Below, piece by piece: positions 35,368 to 45,467 of a DNA stretch of 64,000 nt; position 1 is the stretch's first letter; the number at the start of each line of letters is the position of its first letter. The translations under genes were made by a program, and so were the position numbers. The stretch comes from an uncultured Thalassolituus sp. (GTDB lineage: Bacteria > Pseudomonadota > Gammaproteobacteria > Pseudomonadales > Oceanobacteraceae), in NCBI RefSeq assembly GCF_950066645.1, contig NZ_CATMFB010000003.1, positions 202,855-266,854 of the forward strand, written 5' to 3'. The notes below the pieces were generated by a model. It did not search any database. It saw only the letters and a list, made by a program, of their open reading frames with translations, and was not told the origin of the DNA.

Positions 35368-38300
35368 GAAAACTATCCGCCTTCACCGCGCTGTTATGCA
35401 CCACTCCGCTCGTCATGATGCTGAGTGCCTGTCAGTCAGAGAAACAGCAGACCGCAGATCTCAGTCCGCGCAGTGCACTGCCTGTCGCTGCGGAGCCTCA
35501 GCCCCCGGCACCAGACAGCCCGGTCACAGAGATTGTGTTCCGGACGGTTGATCTTCCCGGGGATCAGGACGAAGACGGCATTCCTGATGACTCCGACCCC
35601 TGGCCAGACGAGTTTCCGACCTTCTCACCCGACGCGGCACTGTCGCTGGAGGTTTCCAGCCACCGTGACAATGGCCAGTCGTTTGACGATATTCTCGTCG
35701 CCGGTGACAACGTCAGCATCGCAGTCACAGCACCCGATGACGGCACCCCGCTCTGGATTCAGTGGAGAGGCGAAGGCCGCTACATCACTGAGCCAGTAGA
35801 ACCCGGCATCAATGTTCTTGACGTCCCTGAGCTGCGGATCCATCAGGTGGCACTGATAGCAGGCAACCTGATCACTGGGGGATATTCTGTCTCGTGGTTC
35901 GGCGCTACAGAACCCTTTCTCTATCCGGTGACAACAAGACTGTACGCGGGCACCACAACAACTATTTACGGTGAAAACCTGAGTTCGCTCGCCTCTCTGC
36001 GCCTGGGAGACCAGACCATTGAGTGGCGCCCCCTCGGCGACGGCGTGATCTCTGCTGATCTGCCCGCCCTTCCTGACAGCGACATCCTCAGCTGGTCGGG
36101 CAGCGCCTCGTCCGAACATCACCAACGACTGGATATTATGCGGTCATTGACGCTGAAAGCCGCTCCTGAGCTGAGTGCGACAGGATGGTATTCATTTTTA
36201 AGCGACGGCCAGCATTACCTGACTGATCAGAGCACCGTTGAGATTCCGGCCGGTATCGCCTTCCGGATTTATTTCGGGCACGACCAGCGCGATATGTCAC
36301 TGGCCGCACAGATCTGGCCAGATCAGGCAGAGGTGACGGTCGGAGCAGGCAGTACGCTTGAAAGCTGGTTGGTGCAGCTACTTGCCAGTCACGGACTGGC
36401 ATACAGCGACTGGAAAAAGAACCGGGACTTACTCCCCGACACGCAGGACTTTGCGGATCTTCTGGCGCAATTAAATGATGAATTTAATGGCGTGTCATCT
36501 TACGGCGTAGCGCGGGCCATGTACGACAATTATCTCAGCAACGGCATAGCATGGCAGCAGCCGGACGCACTGCATGGATTGCAGGGGCTGTTTGCAGGAA
36601 CAGAGCCCCTCTTTGATCAGTCGGTCACAGCAACCGGTGAATCTGAAGTCGCCGGAAAAACTTATGCCGGACTGACGGTATCAAGACACACCCATATCAA
36701 ATGTACCCGATTACCCTGGGAAGCGGCGCAGGTGCCTGCCAATGCCTGGCCTTCCGATTTATGTGTTGATAACGACACTCCGACCTACGCCAGTGCGGGG
36801 GTGATCGATAACAATGGTCGCAGGCTGAGACAGCACTCTATTTCCGACTATTTTGATCCCGATATGCTCGGCCCCAAAGGCTTCGGGCTGTTCGGCATAT
36901 CGTCGATTTCTTATATGGCAACCGACAGTGGCGCGCCCGTCTGCCGGATGAAACGCTGCAAGGTTGACTTTATAACAGGTGGTTTTGGTCTCACCGCCAC
37001 GGATCGCCTGCCGGATCATCTGAAGGATGAATACACCTATCTGGTCATACGCACACTGGTTGAAAAAGTCATTATAGAGCTGGTCGGAAAAGTCTTCGAT
37101 ACCGCCGCGAATACCAAAGATTCACCGGCGATGTGCATGGTTAAAATCATTCTGAAAGATCAGACAAACCGGGCGGCACTCGCACATGTAATTCTTGATG
37201 CAGATAAAAAAATGAAAGCAACTACAGATGTCAAAGCAAAGCTGGATATTCTGTTTGAGACTGTTGTGAAATACATGCTGGAATCAATGACGGCGTTTAT
37301 TGTTTCAGAAATCAGCAGTCCTTCCGCAAAAACCGCGCAGTGCTTCTCAGATATTCAGGCGAAAACCTCCGCTATGAATAAAGCCAAAGCCGTCGTGTCA
37401 CGTGCTGGTGCTTTTCTGGGCAAACTTGCCGTACCGGTAAAAGTTGCTGATGCAGTAAAAACAGCCACTGATCAGTGGGAAATTTTTACGATGCCGAAAT
37501 ATATTACGTTCAATATAAAACCAAGAGCAGAATTACTTTCAGTCAGCACTCCTTATTATTCGTATCTGAGTGCCACACAGACCGACAGCTCACTGAAACT
37601 CTATGGATGTCACATCACCAACCAGAAAATACTTGCAGACGGAACGCCTGATCCGGACAGAAATTACTGGCCCGACATACGGTTTACCGACACGAGTGGA
37701 AAAACCGTCAGAATGGCGAGCAAGGCTGCGTATTATCAGAACGAAGCCGACCTGTGTAAAAGCAATCTGATCGTTCCGATATCAGATCTTAAGCCAGTAC
37801 TCAGCCAGTTAAAGAGCGGTAAAGTCAGCGTCGACCTCAGAATTAAACTGCCCTACGACACCGATGCTTTTGAAGGCTTCCCGAGCGATGAACTGCCACT
37901 CCCCGGAGGTTCGTTCACCTGGAAAGGCGCGCCACACATAGAGGGGCTGGAAGGCGGATATCTGATTCCGGACGCCTACAACTCTATCATTGGGCATGAC
38001 CTGGATGTGTTTAAAGATCAGACTCTGGCGGTTTTTCTGGTATCAACCACCTCAGACTATACCCAGAAAATAACCGATGTCCGTTATCGTGACAGCGGCG
38101 AAATTGCATTCCGGACGCCGCTGTATCTTCAGAACCTGACGTATACCCTGTCGCTGATTCCGGTCAATGACCCGGCAAACGGGGTGACGCTTAATCAGTC
38201 TCTGCCAGTGAAGCCAGCCACGTTTTCCGTTGTGCGCCTGCTGGACCGGGGTCCGGACAAGGACGACAGCATGTCGATTACTTTGTATGGTGCAGACGAC

Positions 38301-38594
38301 AAAGCCCTGTATAAAGGCGTCAATGAAATCACCCTGGCTTATCCGCCTGCCAATGGTAAAAGCTATGCCTACACAGACTTCAACAGTAATGCCATTGTTG
38401 ATGAAGACGGTGGACGACCGTCTTTCCCCATCAAAGTCGTTGTGTTCTGCGAAGATGGTGGCGAAGACGGAAACTGCACATGGGGCGTCGACGGTGAAGT
38501 GAAAAGCATCGATGGGGCAACCACCTACTCAATGAAGAAAAGCGGTAAAACCAAAGAAGGCCTCAGCTCAATATTCAGTGCGCAAGCGCTGTAA
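35364..38594 (+). CDS. Large lipoprotein (operon gene 4)
   Basis: A 1076-aa predicted lipoprotein ending the operon. Its start overlaps the preceding stop as ATGA and is preceded by GAAGGGGG. The signal peptide ends in a lipobox MLSAC (Cys23). A Pro-rich linker is followed by one calcium-type repeat, DQDEDGIPDDSDPWPDE, at about 69-85. Residues about 90-270 look like beta-sandwich domains. A region at about 560-710 is rich in Lys and Ala and predicted helical, unlike the rest of the protein. The C-terminal 350 residues are again beta-rich. The DNA at about 36.4-37.7 kb looks more A+T-rich by eye than the rest of the operon. No known family was recognised. Confidence 0.72.
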   Translation: MRKLSAFTALLCTTPLVMMLSACQSEKQQTADLSPRSALPVAAEPQPPAPDSPVTEIVFRTVDLPGDQDEDGIPDDSDPWPDEFPTFSPDAALSLEVSSHRDNGQSFDDILVAGDNVSIAVTAPDDGTPLWIQWRGEGRYITEPVEPGINVLDVPELRIHQVALIAGNLITGGYSVSWFGATEPFLYPVTTRLYAGTTTTIYGENLSSLASLRLGDQTIEWRPLGDGVISADLPALPDSDILSWSGSASSEHHQRLDIMRSLTLKAAPELSATGWYSFLSDGQHYLTDQSTVEIPAGIAFRIYFGHDQRDMSLAAQIWPDQAEVTVGAGSTLESWLVQLLASHGLAYSDWKKNRDLLPDTQDFADLLAQLNDEFNGVSSYGVARAMYDNYLSNGIAWQQPDALHGLQGLFAGTEPLFDQSVTATGESEVAGKTYAGLTVSRHTHIKCTRLPWEAAQVPANAWPSDLCVDNDTPTYASAGVIDNNGRRLRQHSISDYFDPDMLGPKGFGLFGISSISYMATDSGAPVCRMKRCKVDFITGGFGLTATDRLPDHLKDEYTYLVIRTLVEKVIIELVGKVFDTAANTKDSPAMCMVKIILKDQTNRAALAHVILDADKKMKATTDVKAKLDILFETVVKYMLESMTAFIVSEISSPSAKTAQCFSDIQAKTSAMNKAKAVVSRAGAFLGKLAVPVKVADAVKTATDQWEIFTMPKYITFNIKPRAELLSVSTPYYSYLSATQTDSSLKLYGCHITNQKILADGTPDPDRNYWPDIRFTDTSGKTVRMASKAAYYQNEADLCKSNLIVPISDLKPVLSQLKSGKVSVDLRIKLPYDTDAFEGFPSDELPLPGGSFTWKGAPHIEGLEGGYLIPDAYNSIIGHDLDVFKDQTLAVFLVSTTSDYTQKITDVRYRDSGEIAFRTPLYLQNLTYTLSLIPVNDPANGVTLNQSLPVKPATFSVVRLLDRGPDKDDSMSITLYGADDKALYKGVNEITLAYPPANGKSYAYTDFNSNAIVDEDGGRPSFPIKVVVFCEDGGEDGNCTWGVDGEVKSIDGATTYSMKKSGKTKEGLSSIFSAQAL

Positions 38595-38599
38595 AGTAT

Positions 38600-38629
38600 C
38601 AGAGGGCAGATAATACCCCCTGACTTTTT
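38600..38629 (+). terminator. Candidate terminator of the giant operon
   Basis: CAGAGGG (38600-38606) and CCCCCTG (38616-38622) form a 7-bp stem with one mismatch and a 9-base loop. Five T residues follow at 38625-38629, with a second T run a few bases later. It lies just past the stop of the fourth large gene and before the convergent thioesterase gene. Confidence 0.5.
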
Positions 38630-38641
38630 CTCTCTGACTTT

Positions 38642-39067
38642 TTATTGTGCCGGAATCACGGCCATCGTCAGGCGGGAAATACAGCTGAGTTTTTCCTGCT
38701 CGTCAAAGATCCGGATTTCCCAGACCTGGGAGGTCCGGCCACGATGTACGATGCTGGCGATACCGGTCAGAGTGCCCGAACGCACACCGCGCAGGTGATT
38801 GGCATTGATCTCCTGCCCCACCGCGTATTCTTTCGAGTTATCGAGGCACATATTGGCGGCCATGCTGCCCAGTGTTTCAGCAAATAATACGTTTGCCCCG
38901 CCATGTACCAGTCCGATCGGCTGAAAGGTACGGGAATCCGCAGGCATAGTGCCTTTGACCCAATCATCACCCACGTCGGTAATCTCAATACCGAGATTCG
39001 AACAGGCGGTGTTTTCCATCGCTTTATTGGCGGCGGGGATGTCAGGTGGTGAAAACCAGATACTCAT
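38642..39067 (-). CDS. Hotdog-fold acyl-CoA thioesterase, YdiI/PaaI type
   Basis: A 141-aa single-domain hotdog protein. The active-site segment GLVHGGANVLFAETLGS includes His55 and Glu64, equivalent to the conserved His and catalytic Glu in E. coli YdiI (MenI). The C-terminal half carries the usual GTLTGIASIVHRGRTSQVWEI pattern, given here in part. Such enzymes hydrolyse aromatic or acyl CoA thioesters, among them 1,4-dihydroxy-2-naphthoyl-CoA for YdiI. No menaquinone genes are near, so the substrate is open. It is followed upstream on the same strand by the iminopeptidase gene 21 bases away and probably shares its transcript. Confidence 0.88.
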   Translation of the reverse strand: MSIWFSPPDIPAANKAMENTACSNLGIEITDVGDDWVKGTMPADSRTFQPIGLVHGGANVLFAETLGSMAANMCLDNSKEYAVGQEINANHLRGVRSGTLTGIASIVHRGRTSQVWEIRIFDEQEKLSCISRLTMAVIPAQ

Positions 39068-39088
39068 AAAGGCTCCTGCTTAAATGCT

Positions 39089-40087
<999 letters not shown>

Positions 40088-40180
40088 TTATGGACATAAC
40101 TGGCGCTTTTATCCTGTCACTGGCCATACAACACCAGTCTATGTAACTGCACACGCCAACCTCTGTAAATGTGCTTTATA

Positions 40181-40196
40181 CCGCATTTAAATGCGG
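40181..40196. promoter_or_regulatory. Perfect 16-bp palindrome upstream of the first di-heme gene
   Basis: CCGCATTTAAATGCGG reads the same on both strands. It lies 94 bases before the di-heme gene start and 130 bases before the divergent iminopeptidase start. A dimeric regulator site is the likeliest explanation. No equivalent is seen upstream of the paralogue at 49747. Confidence 0.4.
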
Positions 40197-40289
40197 CTTA
40201 CTCTGAGCCCTTTATGTCTGAGCTGTGCAGCGGGAAATCGTTCAGCGACGGACGAAAACAATAAAAATAACACGTAGACAGGTGCGACC

Positions 40290-43200
40290 ATGAAACCATC
40301 CCCACGCTGGAAGCAGGGACTGCTGGCGTCAGTCATCAGTGCAGGTCTGGCAACCGCCACACCCGCACAGGCTGATGTTACCGGCCCCGGAACAACCAAC
40401 GGTGATCTGTGGCAGGCCACGGCTGAGTTTTTTCTCAGTTTTTCCTTTGCCGCCAATGCGATCAACGAACAGAACAACATACGCCCGTTTCTTATCCCTC
40501 AGGCAAAATCACACGCGCTGACCACCTTCCGTGACCGGCCGATTGAGTTCGACTTCCGCGCTAAGCATCTCGATGCTGACGGGAATCCGAACAACAATCT
40601 GAGCTGGTCCGTCGTCAGCCTGCCGATGCACGGCACGCTGGAAGGTACACCACCGAATATGACCTACACGCCGGATGCGGGCTACACCGGATTTGACCGC
40701 GTGGTGTTTAACGTGGATGACGGTAGCGACGGCAGCACCGAAGGCACGATTGATATTAAAGTTCAGGGGTCATTCACAGCCTTTGAAAGCGGGCAGGTAC
40801 GTCCATTGGCGCTGAACTCAGACCAGACCCGCCTCTACGCCCTGAATACACCCGATGGCCGTCTTGAGATATTTGATGTCAGCGGCGCGTTGCCGGAGTT
40901 ACTGCATTCAGTACCTGTCGGTCTTGAACCGGTAGCCATCGCACTGCGCAACGACAGCGAAGCCTGGGTGGTCAATACACTGTCAGACAACATCAGTGTG
41001 GTTGATCTGGCTGCTTCCGTACCTCGTGTAGTACGCACGCTTCAGGTCGGTGACGAACCTCAGGACATCGTTTTTGCCGGTGCCAATAAATCACGCGCCT
41101 TTATTACTACGGCGCATCGCGGTCAGCACTCACCGTCAGATCTGGAGGCAACCACGCCGGGAGCCGACCGTGCTGACGTCTGGGTGTTCGATGCGACATC
41201 CGACAGTCATACTCCCGAAAAAGTTGTCAGTATGTTTGGTATGGCGCCCCGCGCTCTGGCCGTCAGTCCAGGAGGCAGTAAGGTCTATGCAGCGATTTAT
41301 AAATCCGGCAACCAGACCACCATCGCCGCCCACAACTACCGACTCTGGGGGGCGACCAGCACCATTAATGGTAAGCCTGGTCCAACCACGGATGCCGGTG
41401 GTGTCGAAGCGCCGAATTCTGGTGTCATCGTAAAATACGATGGCGACGACTGGCGTGATCAGTACGGTACCAACTGGAACCGTCAGATCTATTTTGATCT
41501 GCCCGACTACGATGTATTCGAAATTGATGCGATGGCATCGTCGCCGCAAGTCATCAAGCGTCATTCCGGGGTTGGTAATGCCCTGTTCAATATGACCGTC
41601 AATCCAGCCAACGGCAAAGTGTACGTCTCTAACATGGACGCCCGTAACGAGCTGAAATTTGAAGGCCACGGCATCCGCAGTGATATTCAGACCCTGCGTG
41701 GACGCTTTATTAAAAACCAGATTACCGTGATCGACGGTGACAACGTAATGCCACGCGATCTGAATACCCACCTGGATGATTCGCGCCCGGACGGCTCTGC
41801 TGACGACAACGCACGCTCACTGGCAATGCCACTTCAGATGGTACTGAACAGTACAGGCGAAACCTTATATGTGGCGGCCTACAGTTCATCCAAAGTAGGG
41901 ATTTTTAATGCCCGCGACCTGGAGAACGGAAACTTCACCACCTCTGAAAATGACCATATTGAAGTCTCTGGCGGTGGCCCTGCGGGGATCGCAATGGATG
42001 AAAGTCGCAACCGCATGTATGTGCTGACACGCTTTAATAACTCTGTTGCTGTGGTCGATCTCGCGGCCCGCGAAGAAATTGCCAGTGTTGCTATGTACAA
42101 CCCTGAGCCGGACTTTATTACAGAAGGGCGCCCCTTCCTGTACGACGCCCGCTTCAGCTCCGGACGTGGAGACTCATCCTGTGGTTCCTGTCACCTGTTC
42201 GGTGATATGGATGGTATTGCCTGGGAACTCGGCAATCCGGATATGAACTGGACAGAAAACCCACGCGACTATGCGGATGCTTTCGTAAAACTGAACGCAT
42301 TGCGTGTACATCACCCACTGAAAGGTCCGATGCTGACGCAATCATTCAGAGGCATGGAATTCCAGGGGCCACTGCACTGGCGTGGCGACCGTACCGGCGC
42401 TTACCGGGAAAATGGTGAGTCACTGGAAAAAGTCGCCTTTAAAGAATTCCGCGGTGCCTTCACCGAACTGCTGGGTCGTCATGAACAACCTGACGAAGAT
42501 GCGATGAACAAATTTGCAGATTTCGCTCTGCAGCTGCGTTATCCACCGAACCCGAACCGGAATCTCGATGACACCCTGACAGCCAAAGCAGCCGCCGGAG
42601 CCGATGTGTATTTCAATGAAAAAACCACCGGTTTCAAATCGAAAAATGACATTGCCAAGCAGACCTGTAATCACTGTCACGAAGTTGAAATGGATATCGA
42701 ACGTTTTGGTACCAATACCCTGATGAGCTTCGAAGGCACTGAAAACCCGCAGGATTTCAAAATTCCGCACCTGCGTAATGTCTACACCCGTATCGGCATG
42801 TTTGGTCAGACCTTCCGGGAGAAAACCTCTACCAGTAAATTCATGGGCGATCAGGTGACTGGCTACGGGCTGTCACACGATGGCGCGGTGGATACGATGG
42901 AAACCTTCCTGACTGTCTCTGTCTTCCACGTAGAGCCAGAAGATGTTGATAGCGTGTTCGAATTCGTGACTCAGGTACCGACCGGACTGGCGCCTGTCGT
43001 GGGTCAGCAGGTCACGCTCTCGCCGGACGAGCAGGGGCAACAGTCACTCCTGACTCTGATGGTACAGCAGGCACTGGCACACACGCTTCCGGGCGGCCCG
43101 AACAAGCCGCAGTGCGATCTGATTGCACAAGGCGTTATCGACGATGAAGCCCGCGGCTGGATCATGCTGGAAACTGGTCGCTTCCATGGAGACGATGGCG

Positions 43201-43508
43201 ATACAACGACCCTGACCGATCTCCACGACCTGAGCCTGGAAGCCGGCAATAGCCTGACCTTCACCTGTGCACCTCCGGGCAGCGGTATGCGTATCGCCCT
43301 CGACCGCGATGAAGATGGCGAACTGAACGCCAGCGATGCACTGACTGACGGCCGGGCCTACACCAGCATTGCACCCATGGACCCGAATGCTCCACCAGAG
43401 CGTGATGAAATGGTGCCTGCAGAGGGTAATGGTTATGACCGTGAAGCCGCTATGAAACGCAAAGGCCGCTTCCCTGACTTTAACTATTACTGGCCCTTCG
43501 GCTCGTAA
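40290..43508 (+). CDS. Beta-propeller / di-heme cytochrome c protein, copy 1
   Basis: A 1072-aa exported protein with a Sec signal peptide cleaved near AQA-DV (about 29). A cadherin- or Ig-like domain covers about 75-150 (ending TEGTIDIKV). A YVTN/YncE-like propeller spans about 160-610, seen from repeats such as [26 protein letters not shown] and [16 protein letters not shown] di-heme cytochrome c region follows, with CxxCH motifs at Cys631 (CGSCH) and Cys793 (CNHCH), resembling bacterial cytochrome c peroxidase/MauG-like proteins. The C-terminal end has a calcium-type motif, DRDEDGELNASD. A close paralogue lies at 49747 with the same leader, GACAGGTGCGACC before the ATG. Periplasmic or secreted redox function is inferred; the substrate is unknown. 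Confidence 0.85.
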   Translation: MKPSPRWKQGLLASVISAGLATATPAQADVTGPGTTNGDLWQATAEFFLSFSFAANAINEQNNIRPFLIPQAKSHALTTFRDRPIEFDFRAKHLDADGNPNNNLSWSVVSLPMHGTLEGTPPNMTYTPDAGYTGFDRVVFNVDDGSDGSTEGTIDIKVQGSFTAFESGQVRPLALNSDQTRLYALNTPDGRLEIFDVSGALPELLHSVPVGLEPVAIALRNDSEAWVVNTLSDNISVVDLAASVPRVVRTLQVGDEPQDIVFAGANKSRAFITTAHRGQHSPSDLEATTPGADRADVWVFDATSDSHTPEKVVSMFGMAPRALAVSPGGSKVYAAIYKSGNQTTIAAHNYRLWGATSTINGKPGPTTDAGGVEAPNSGVIVKYDGDDWRDQYGTNWNRQIYFDLPDYDVFEIDAMASSPQVIKRHSGVGNALFNMTVNPANGKVYVSNMDARNELKFEGHGIRSDIQTLRGRFIKNQITVIDGDNVMPRDLNTHLDDSRPDGSADDNARSLAMPLQMVLNSTGETLYVAAYSSSKVGIFNARDLENGNFTTSENDHIEVSGGGPAGIAMDESRNRMYVLTRFNNSVAVVDLAAREEIASVAMYNPEPDFITEGRPFLYDARFSSGRGDSSCGSCHLFGDMDGIAWELGNPDMNWTENPRDYADAFVKLNALRVHHPLKGPMLTQSFRGMEFQGPLHWRGDRTGAYRENGESLEKVAFKEFRGAFTELLGRHEQPDEDAMNKFADFALQLRYPPNPNRNLDDTLTAKAAAGADVYFNEKTTGFKSKNDIAKQTCNHCHEVEMDIERFGTNTLMSFEGTENPQDFKIPHLRNVYTRIGMFGQTFREKTSTSKFMGDQVTGYGLSHDGAVDTMETFLTVSVFHVEPEDVDSVFEFVTQVPTGLAPVVGQQVTLSPDEQGQQSLLTLMVQQALAHTLPGGPNKPQCDLIAQGVIDDEARGWIMLETGRFHGDDGDTTTLTDLHDLSLEAGNSLTFTCAPPGSGMRIALDRDEDGELNASDALTDGRAYTSIAPMDPNAPPERDEMVPAEGNGYDREAAMKRKGRFPDFNYYWPFGS

Positions 43509-43510
43509 TC

Positions 43511-43557
43511 TCTGACAGGCGTCAGACAAAAAACCGCCCATCCGGGCGGTTTTTTTT
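43511..43557 (+). terminator. Rho-independent terminator after di-heme copy 1
   Basis: A first small stem, TCTGAC/GTCAGA (43511-43526), is followed by CCGCCC (43534-43539) pairing with GGGCGG (43544-43549) across ATCC. This second stem is flanked by an A run and eight T residues. It is a textbook intrinsic terminator; its core is identical to the one at 47156. Confidence 0.9.
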
Positions 43558-43568
43558 ATGCTTCATGT

Positions 43569-43606
43569 TTGACCTGTTCAATTACTGTGTATACATTTGT
43601 ATGCAA
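43569..43606 (+). promoter_or_regulatory. Promoter/operator region of the pspA-flotillin operon
   Basis: TTGACC at 43569-43574 and TACATT at 43592-43597 have a 17-base spacer and could form a sigma-70 promoter. An imperfect inverted repeat, TGTATAC-ATTT-GTATGCA (about 43588-43605), overlaps the -10 element. No clear sigma-54 promoter of the kind that drives E. coli pspA was found. Confidence 0.4.
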
Positions 43607-43625
43607 GCAGGCAGGAAGCACAGAT

Positions 43626-44108
43626 ATGATCAGTAAGAGTCAGTCCATCAGCGTACGCCTCTCCGAGGAGGATTACGCCTATCTGATGGAGATACGTCAG
43701 AACGGCGCCGTGACCCAGAGTGAAAAGGTCCGGGAGCTGATCGCTATGGCCAGGGAATCCGTGGGCACCGAATCGTTTGCACGGGCGTTTATCAGTGCAT
43801 CAGACACACTCGCGCCATTGCGGGCACGTCTGCACGAACATCACGACGGTCGCAGTGCTGTCATCGACGCCAGCCTCGATTTTCTGACCGACAGCGCTGC
43901 GCTGCTGCAATCCCATCAACAGGATAATCAGACCCAATCTCTGGAAGCAGGTCTCATTTCTGCTTCTTCCGACTTTATCCGTCGCCTTCTGCCACTGCTG
44001 TTGCAGGGCTCGGGTGGCACCATGATGACACCGCTGTCCGACATCTCAGACCGAGACGCTCTGCTGTGTGATCTTCAGCGGCTGACAGCCGTGCTAACCA
44101 AGGAGTAA
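43626..44108 (+). CDS. Small ribbon-helix-helix-like protein heading a PspA-flotillin operon
   Basis: A 160-aa protein of uncertain function. The N-terminal 45 residues, SISVRLSEEDYAYLMEIRQ then QSEKVRELI, fit a ribbon-helix-helix DNA-binding fold of the CopG/MetJ type. The remainder is helical with no recognised domain. The start at 43626 has AGGAAG upstream; a longer frame from 43569 includes promoter-like sequence. It precedes pspA by 3 bases, with a shared AAGGAG, and is followed by YqiJ- and YqiK-like genes. It could be the autoregulator of this membrane-stress operon. A partial inverted repeat, TGTATAC/GTATGCA, lies just upstream and could be its operator; that is inference. Confidence 0.6.
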   Translation: MISKSQSISVRLSEEDYAYLMEIRQNGAVTQSEKVRELIAMARESVGTESFARAFISASDTLAPLRARLHEHHDGRSAVIDASLDFLTDSAALLQSHQQDNQTQSLEAGLISASSDFIRRLLPLLLQGSGGTMMTPLSDISDRDALLCDLQRLTAVLTKE

Positions 44109-44111
44109 ATC

Positions 44112-44777
44112 ATGACTGAAGGACTACTGACCCGGATTGGACGACTTATCTCAGCGTCCGCCAATACACTCGTAGACAGCCTGGAAAATGCCGCGCCAGA
44201 AATGGTGATGGAAGAAGCCGTCCGCGAAATTGATCAGGCCATTACCGATGTCCGTGCGCAACTGGGTAAAACCGAAGCAGCACGCTATATGAGCACGAAA
44301 ACGCTGAACACAGAGAACACCCGTCATGCAGAGCTGCAGGCGCAGATTGAAATCGCGGTAAAAGAAAAGCGCGATGATCTGGCAGAAGCCGCTATATCAC
44401 GGCAGATGGATATCGAAGCCATGATCCCGGTGATTGAGAAAAGCATTGCCGACAGCGACGCTGAAATCACCGAACTCAACAGCTACATCCAGGCCTTGCA
44501 GGCGAAAAAGCGCGAAATGGAAGAGTCACTGACAACCTTCCGTAAAGCCGCGGCACACCACTCTCAGGGTGGCGATGGCGCAGCGGCTGCTACCAGTCGC
44601 GATGTTGCAGGTGACGTCGACAAGGCCACTGCAGCATTCAACCGCGTTATGAACAAAGCAGGCGCCCCCGGCATTACCCACTCCGACGATGGCAAGCTTG
44701 CAGAGCTGGAGCAACTTGCCCGTAGCAACCGGATTCAGGAACGCCTTGCGCGTATGAAAACAGAAGCGGATAACTGA
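44112..44777 (+). CDS. PspA/IM30-family membrane-stress protein
   Basis: A 221-aa protein of the PspA/Vipp1 (ESCRT-III-like) family, which binds stressed inner membranes and stabilises them. It has an amphipathic N terminus (LLTRIGRLISASANTLVDSLE), conserved PEMVMEEAVREIDQA and long coiled-coil helices to about 150. The tail includes a low-complexity Gly/Ala segment (about 155-170). It lies in a tight operon: 3 bases after the RHH-like gene and overlapping the next start (TGATG). Association with flotillin and NfeD/YqiJ-type proteins is a known genomic theme in membrane stress systems. No PspB/C/F genes are here, so regulation differs from the enteric Psp response. Confidence 0.85.
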   Translation: MTEGLLTRIGRLISASANTLVDSLENAAPEMVMEEAVREIDQAITDVRAQLGKTEAARYMSTKTLNTENTRHAELQAQIEIAVKEKRDDLAEAAISRQMDIEAMIPVIEKSIADSDAEITELNSYIQALQAKKREMEESLTTFRKAAAHHSQGGDGAAAATSRDVAGDVDKATAAFNRVMNKAGAPGITHSDDGKLAELEQLARSNRIQERLARMKTEADN

Positions 44778-45421
44778 TGGACTTCTTCTTCGCTGCCGAG
44801 AACATCCCCTTTGCCGTTGCGCTGCTGGTGATGTTGTTTATCGCCATACTGGAAGGTGTATTGGTACTGATCGGCGCCGGGTTTTCTGAAGTTCTGGAAA
44901 ACCTGGTGCCAGACATCGAACTGGATACCGATATTTCCACACCCAACAGCGTCAGCCGTGTGCTGGCCTGGCTCAGGGTGGGTCAGGTTCCGGTTCTGAT
45001 CCTGCTGATCATCTTTCTGACCTCATTCGGTGTCACCGGCTTTACGTTGCAGCACATTCTGAATGACAGCATCAACTGGATGCTGCCAGCGATACTTGCC
45101 AGCATTCCCGCACTCGCGGTTTCTTTGCCGGCGACCCGGATGCTGGGCGGAGTTCTGGGTAAGCTGGTGATTAAGGACGAAACTCAGGCGATTAATAAAA
45201 AGGATTTTATTGGTCAGGTGGTGACCATCACGCTCGGCACCTCGTCACGCGGCAGCGCCGCAGAAGCCCGCTTTCGTGACCGCTTTGGCACAACCCATTA
45301 CGTCATGGTAGAGCCTGATACAGACGCCGAATTTTCGCAGGGTGAACAATTGCTGCTGGTACGTCAGCAAGGCAGTACATTTTTTGGTATTCCAGCCGGA
45401 AACCAGAATTTAACCGACTGA
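44777..45421 (+). CDS. yqiJ: YqiJ-like membrane protein with OB-fold domain
   Basis: A 214-aa inner-membrane protein. Membrane segments lie at about 10-35, 72-93 and 100-125. The C-terminal soluble domain (about 135-214) begins KKDFIGQVVTITLG and looks like the NfeD-type OB fold found in YqiJ/DUF1449 proteins. In E. coli yqiJ sits directly upstream of the flotillin gene yqiK; the same order is kept here. The start overlaps the pspA stop by one base. Such proteins are thought to partner flotillins in membrane microdomains. Family assignment is good, molecular role inferred. Confidence 0.8.
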   Translation: MDFFFAAENIPFAVALLVMLFIAILEGVLVLIGAGFSEVLENLVPDIELDTDISTPNSVSRVLAWLRVGQVPVLILLIIFLTSFGVTGFTLQHILNDSINWMLPAILASIPALAVSLPATRMLGGVLGKLVIKDETQAINKKDFIGQVVTITLGTSSRGSAAEARFRDRFGTTHYVMVEPDTDAEFSQGEQLLLVRQQGSTFFGIPAGNQNLTD

Positions 45422-45467
45422 AATCTGCTTAAGAATTCAGGGAAATTACGCCAAGGGAGATTTTCTA

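Noticed and set aside
43569..43626. Sigma-54 promoter and PspF-type enhancer before the pspA operon
   Set aside because: No TGGCAC-N5-TTGC-like element was found; a sigma-70-like pair fits better.
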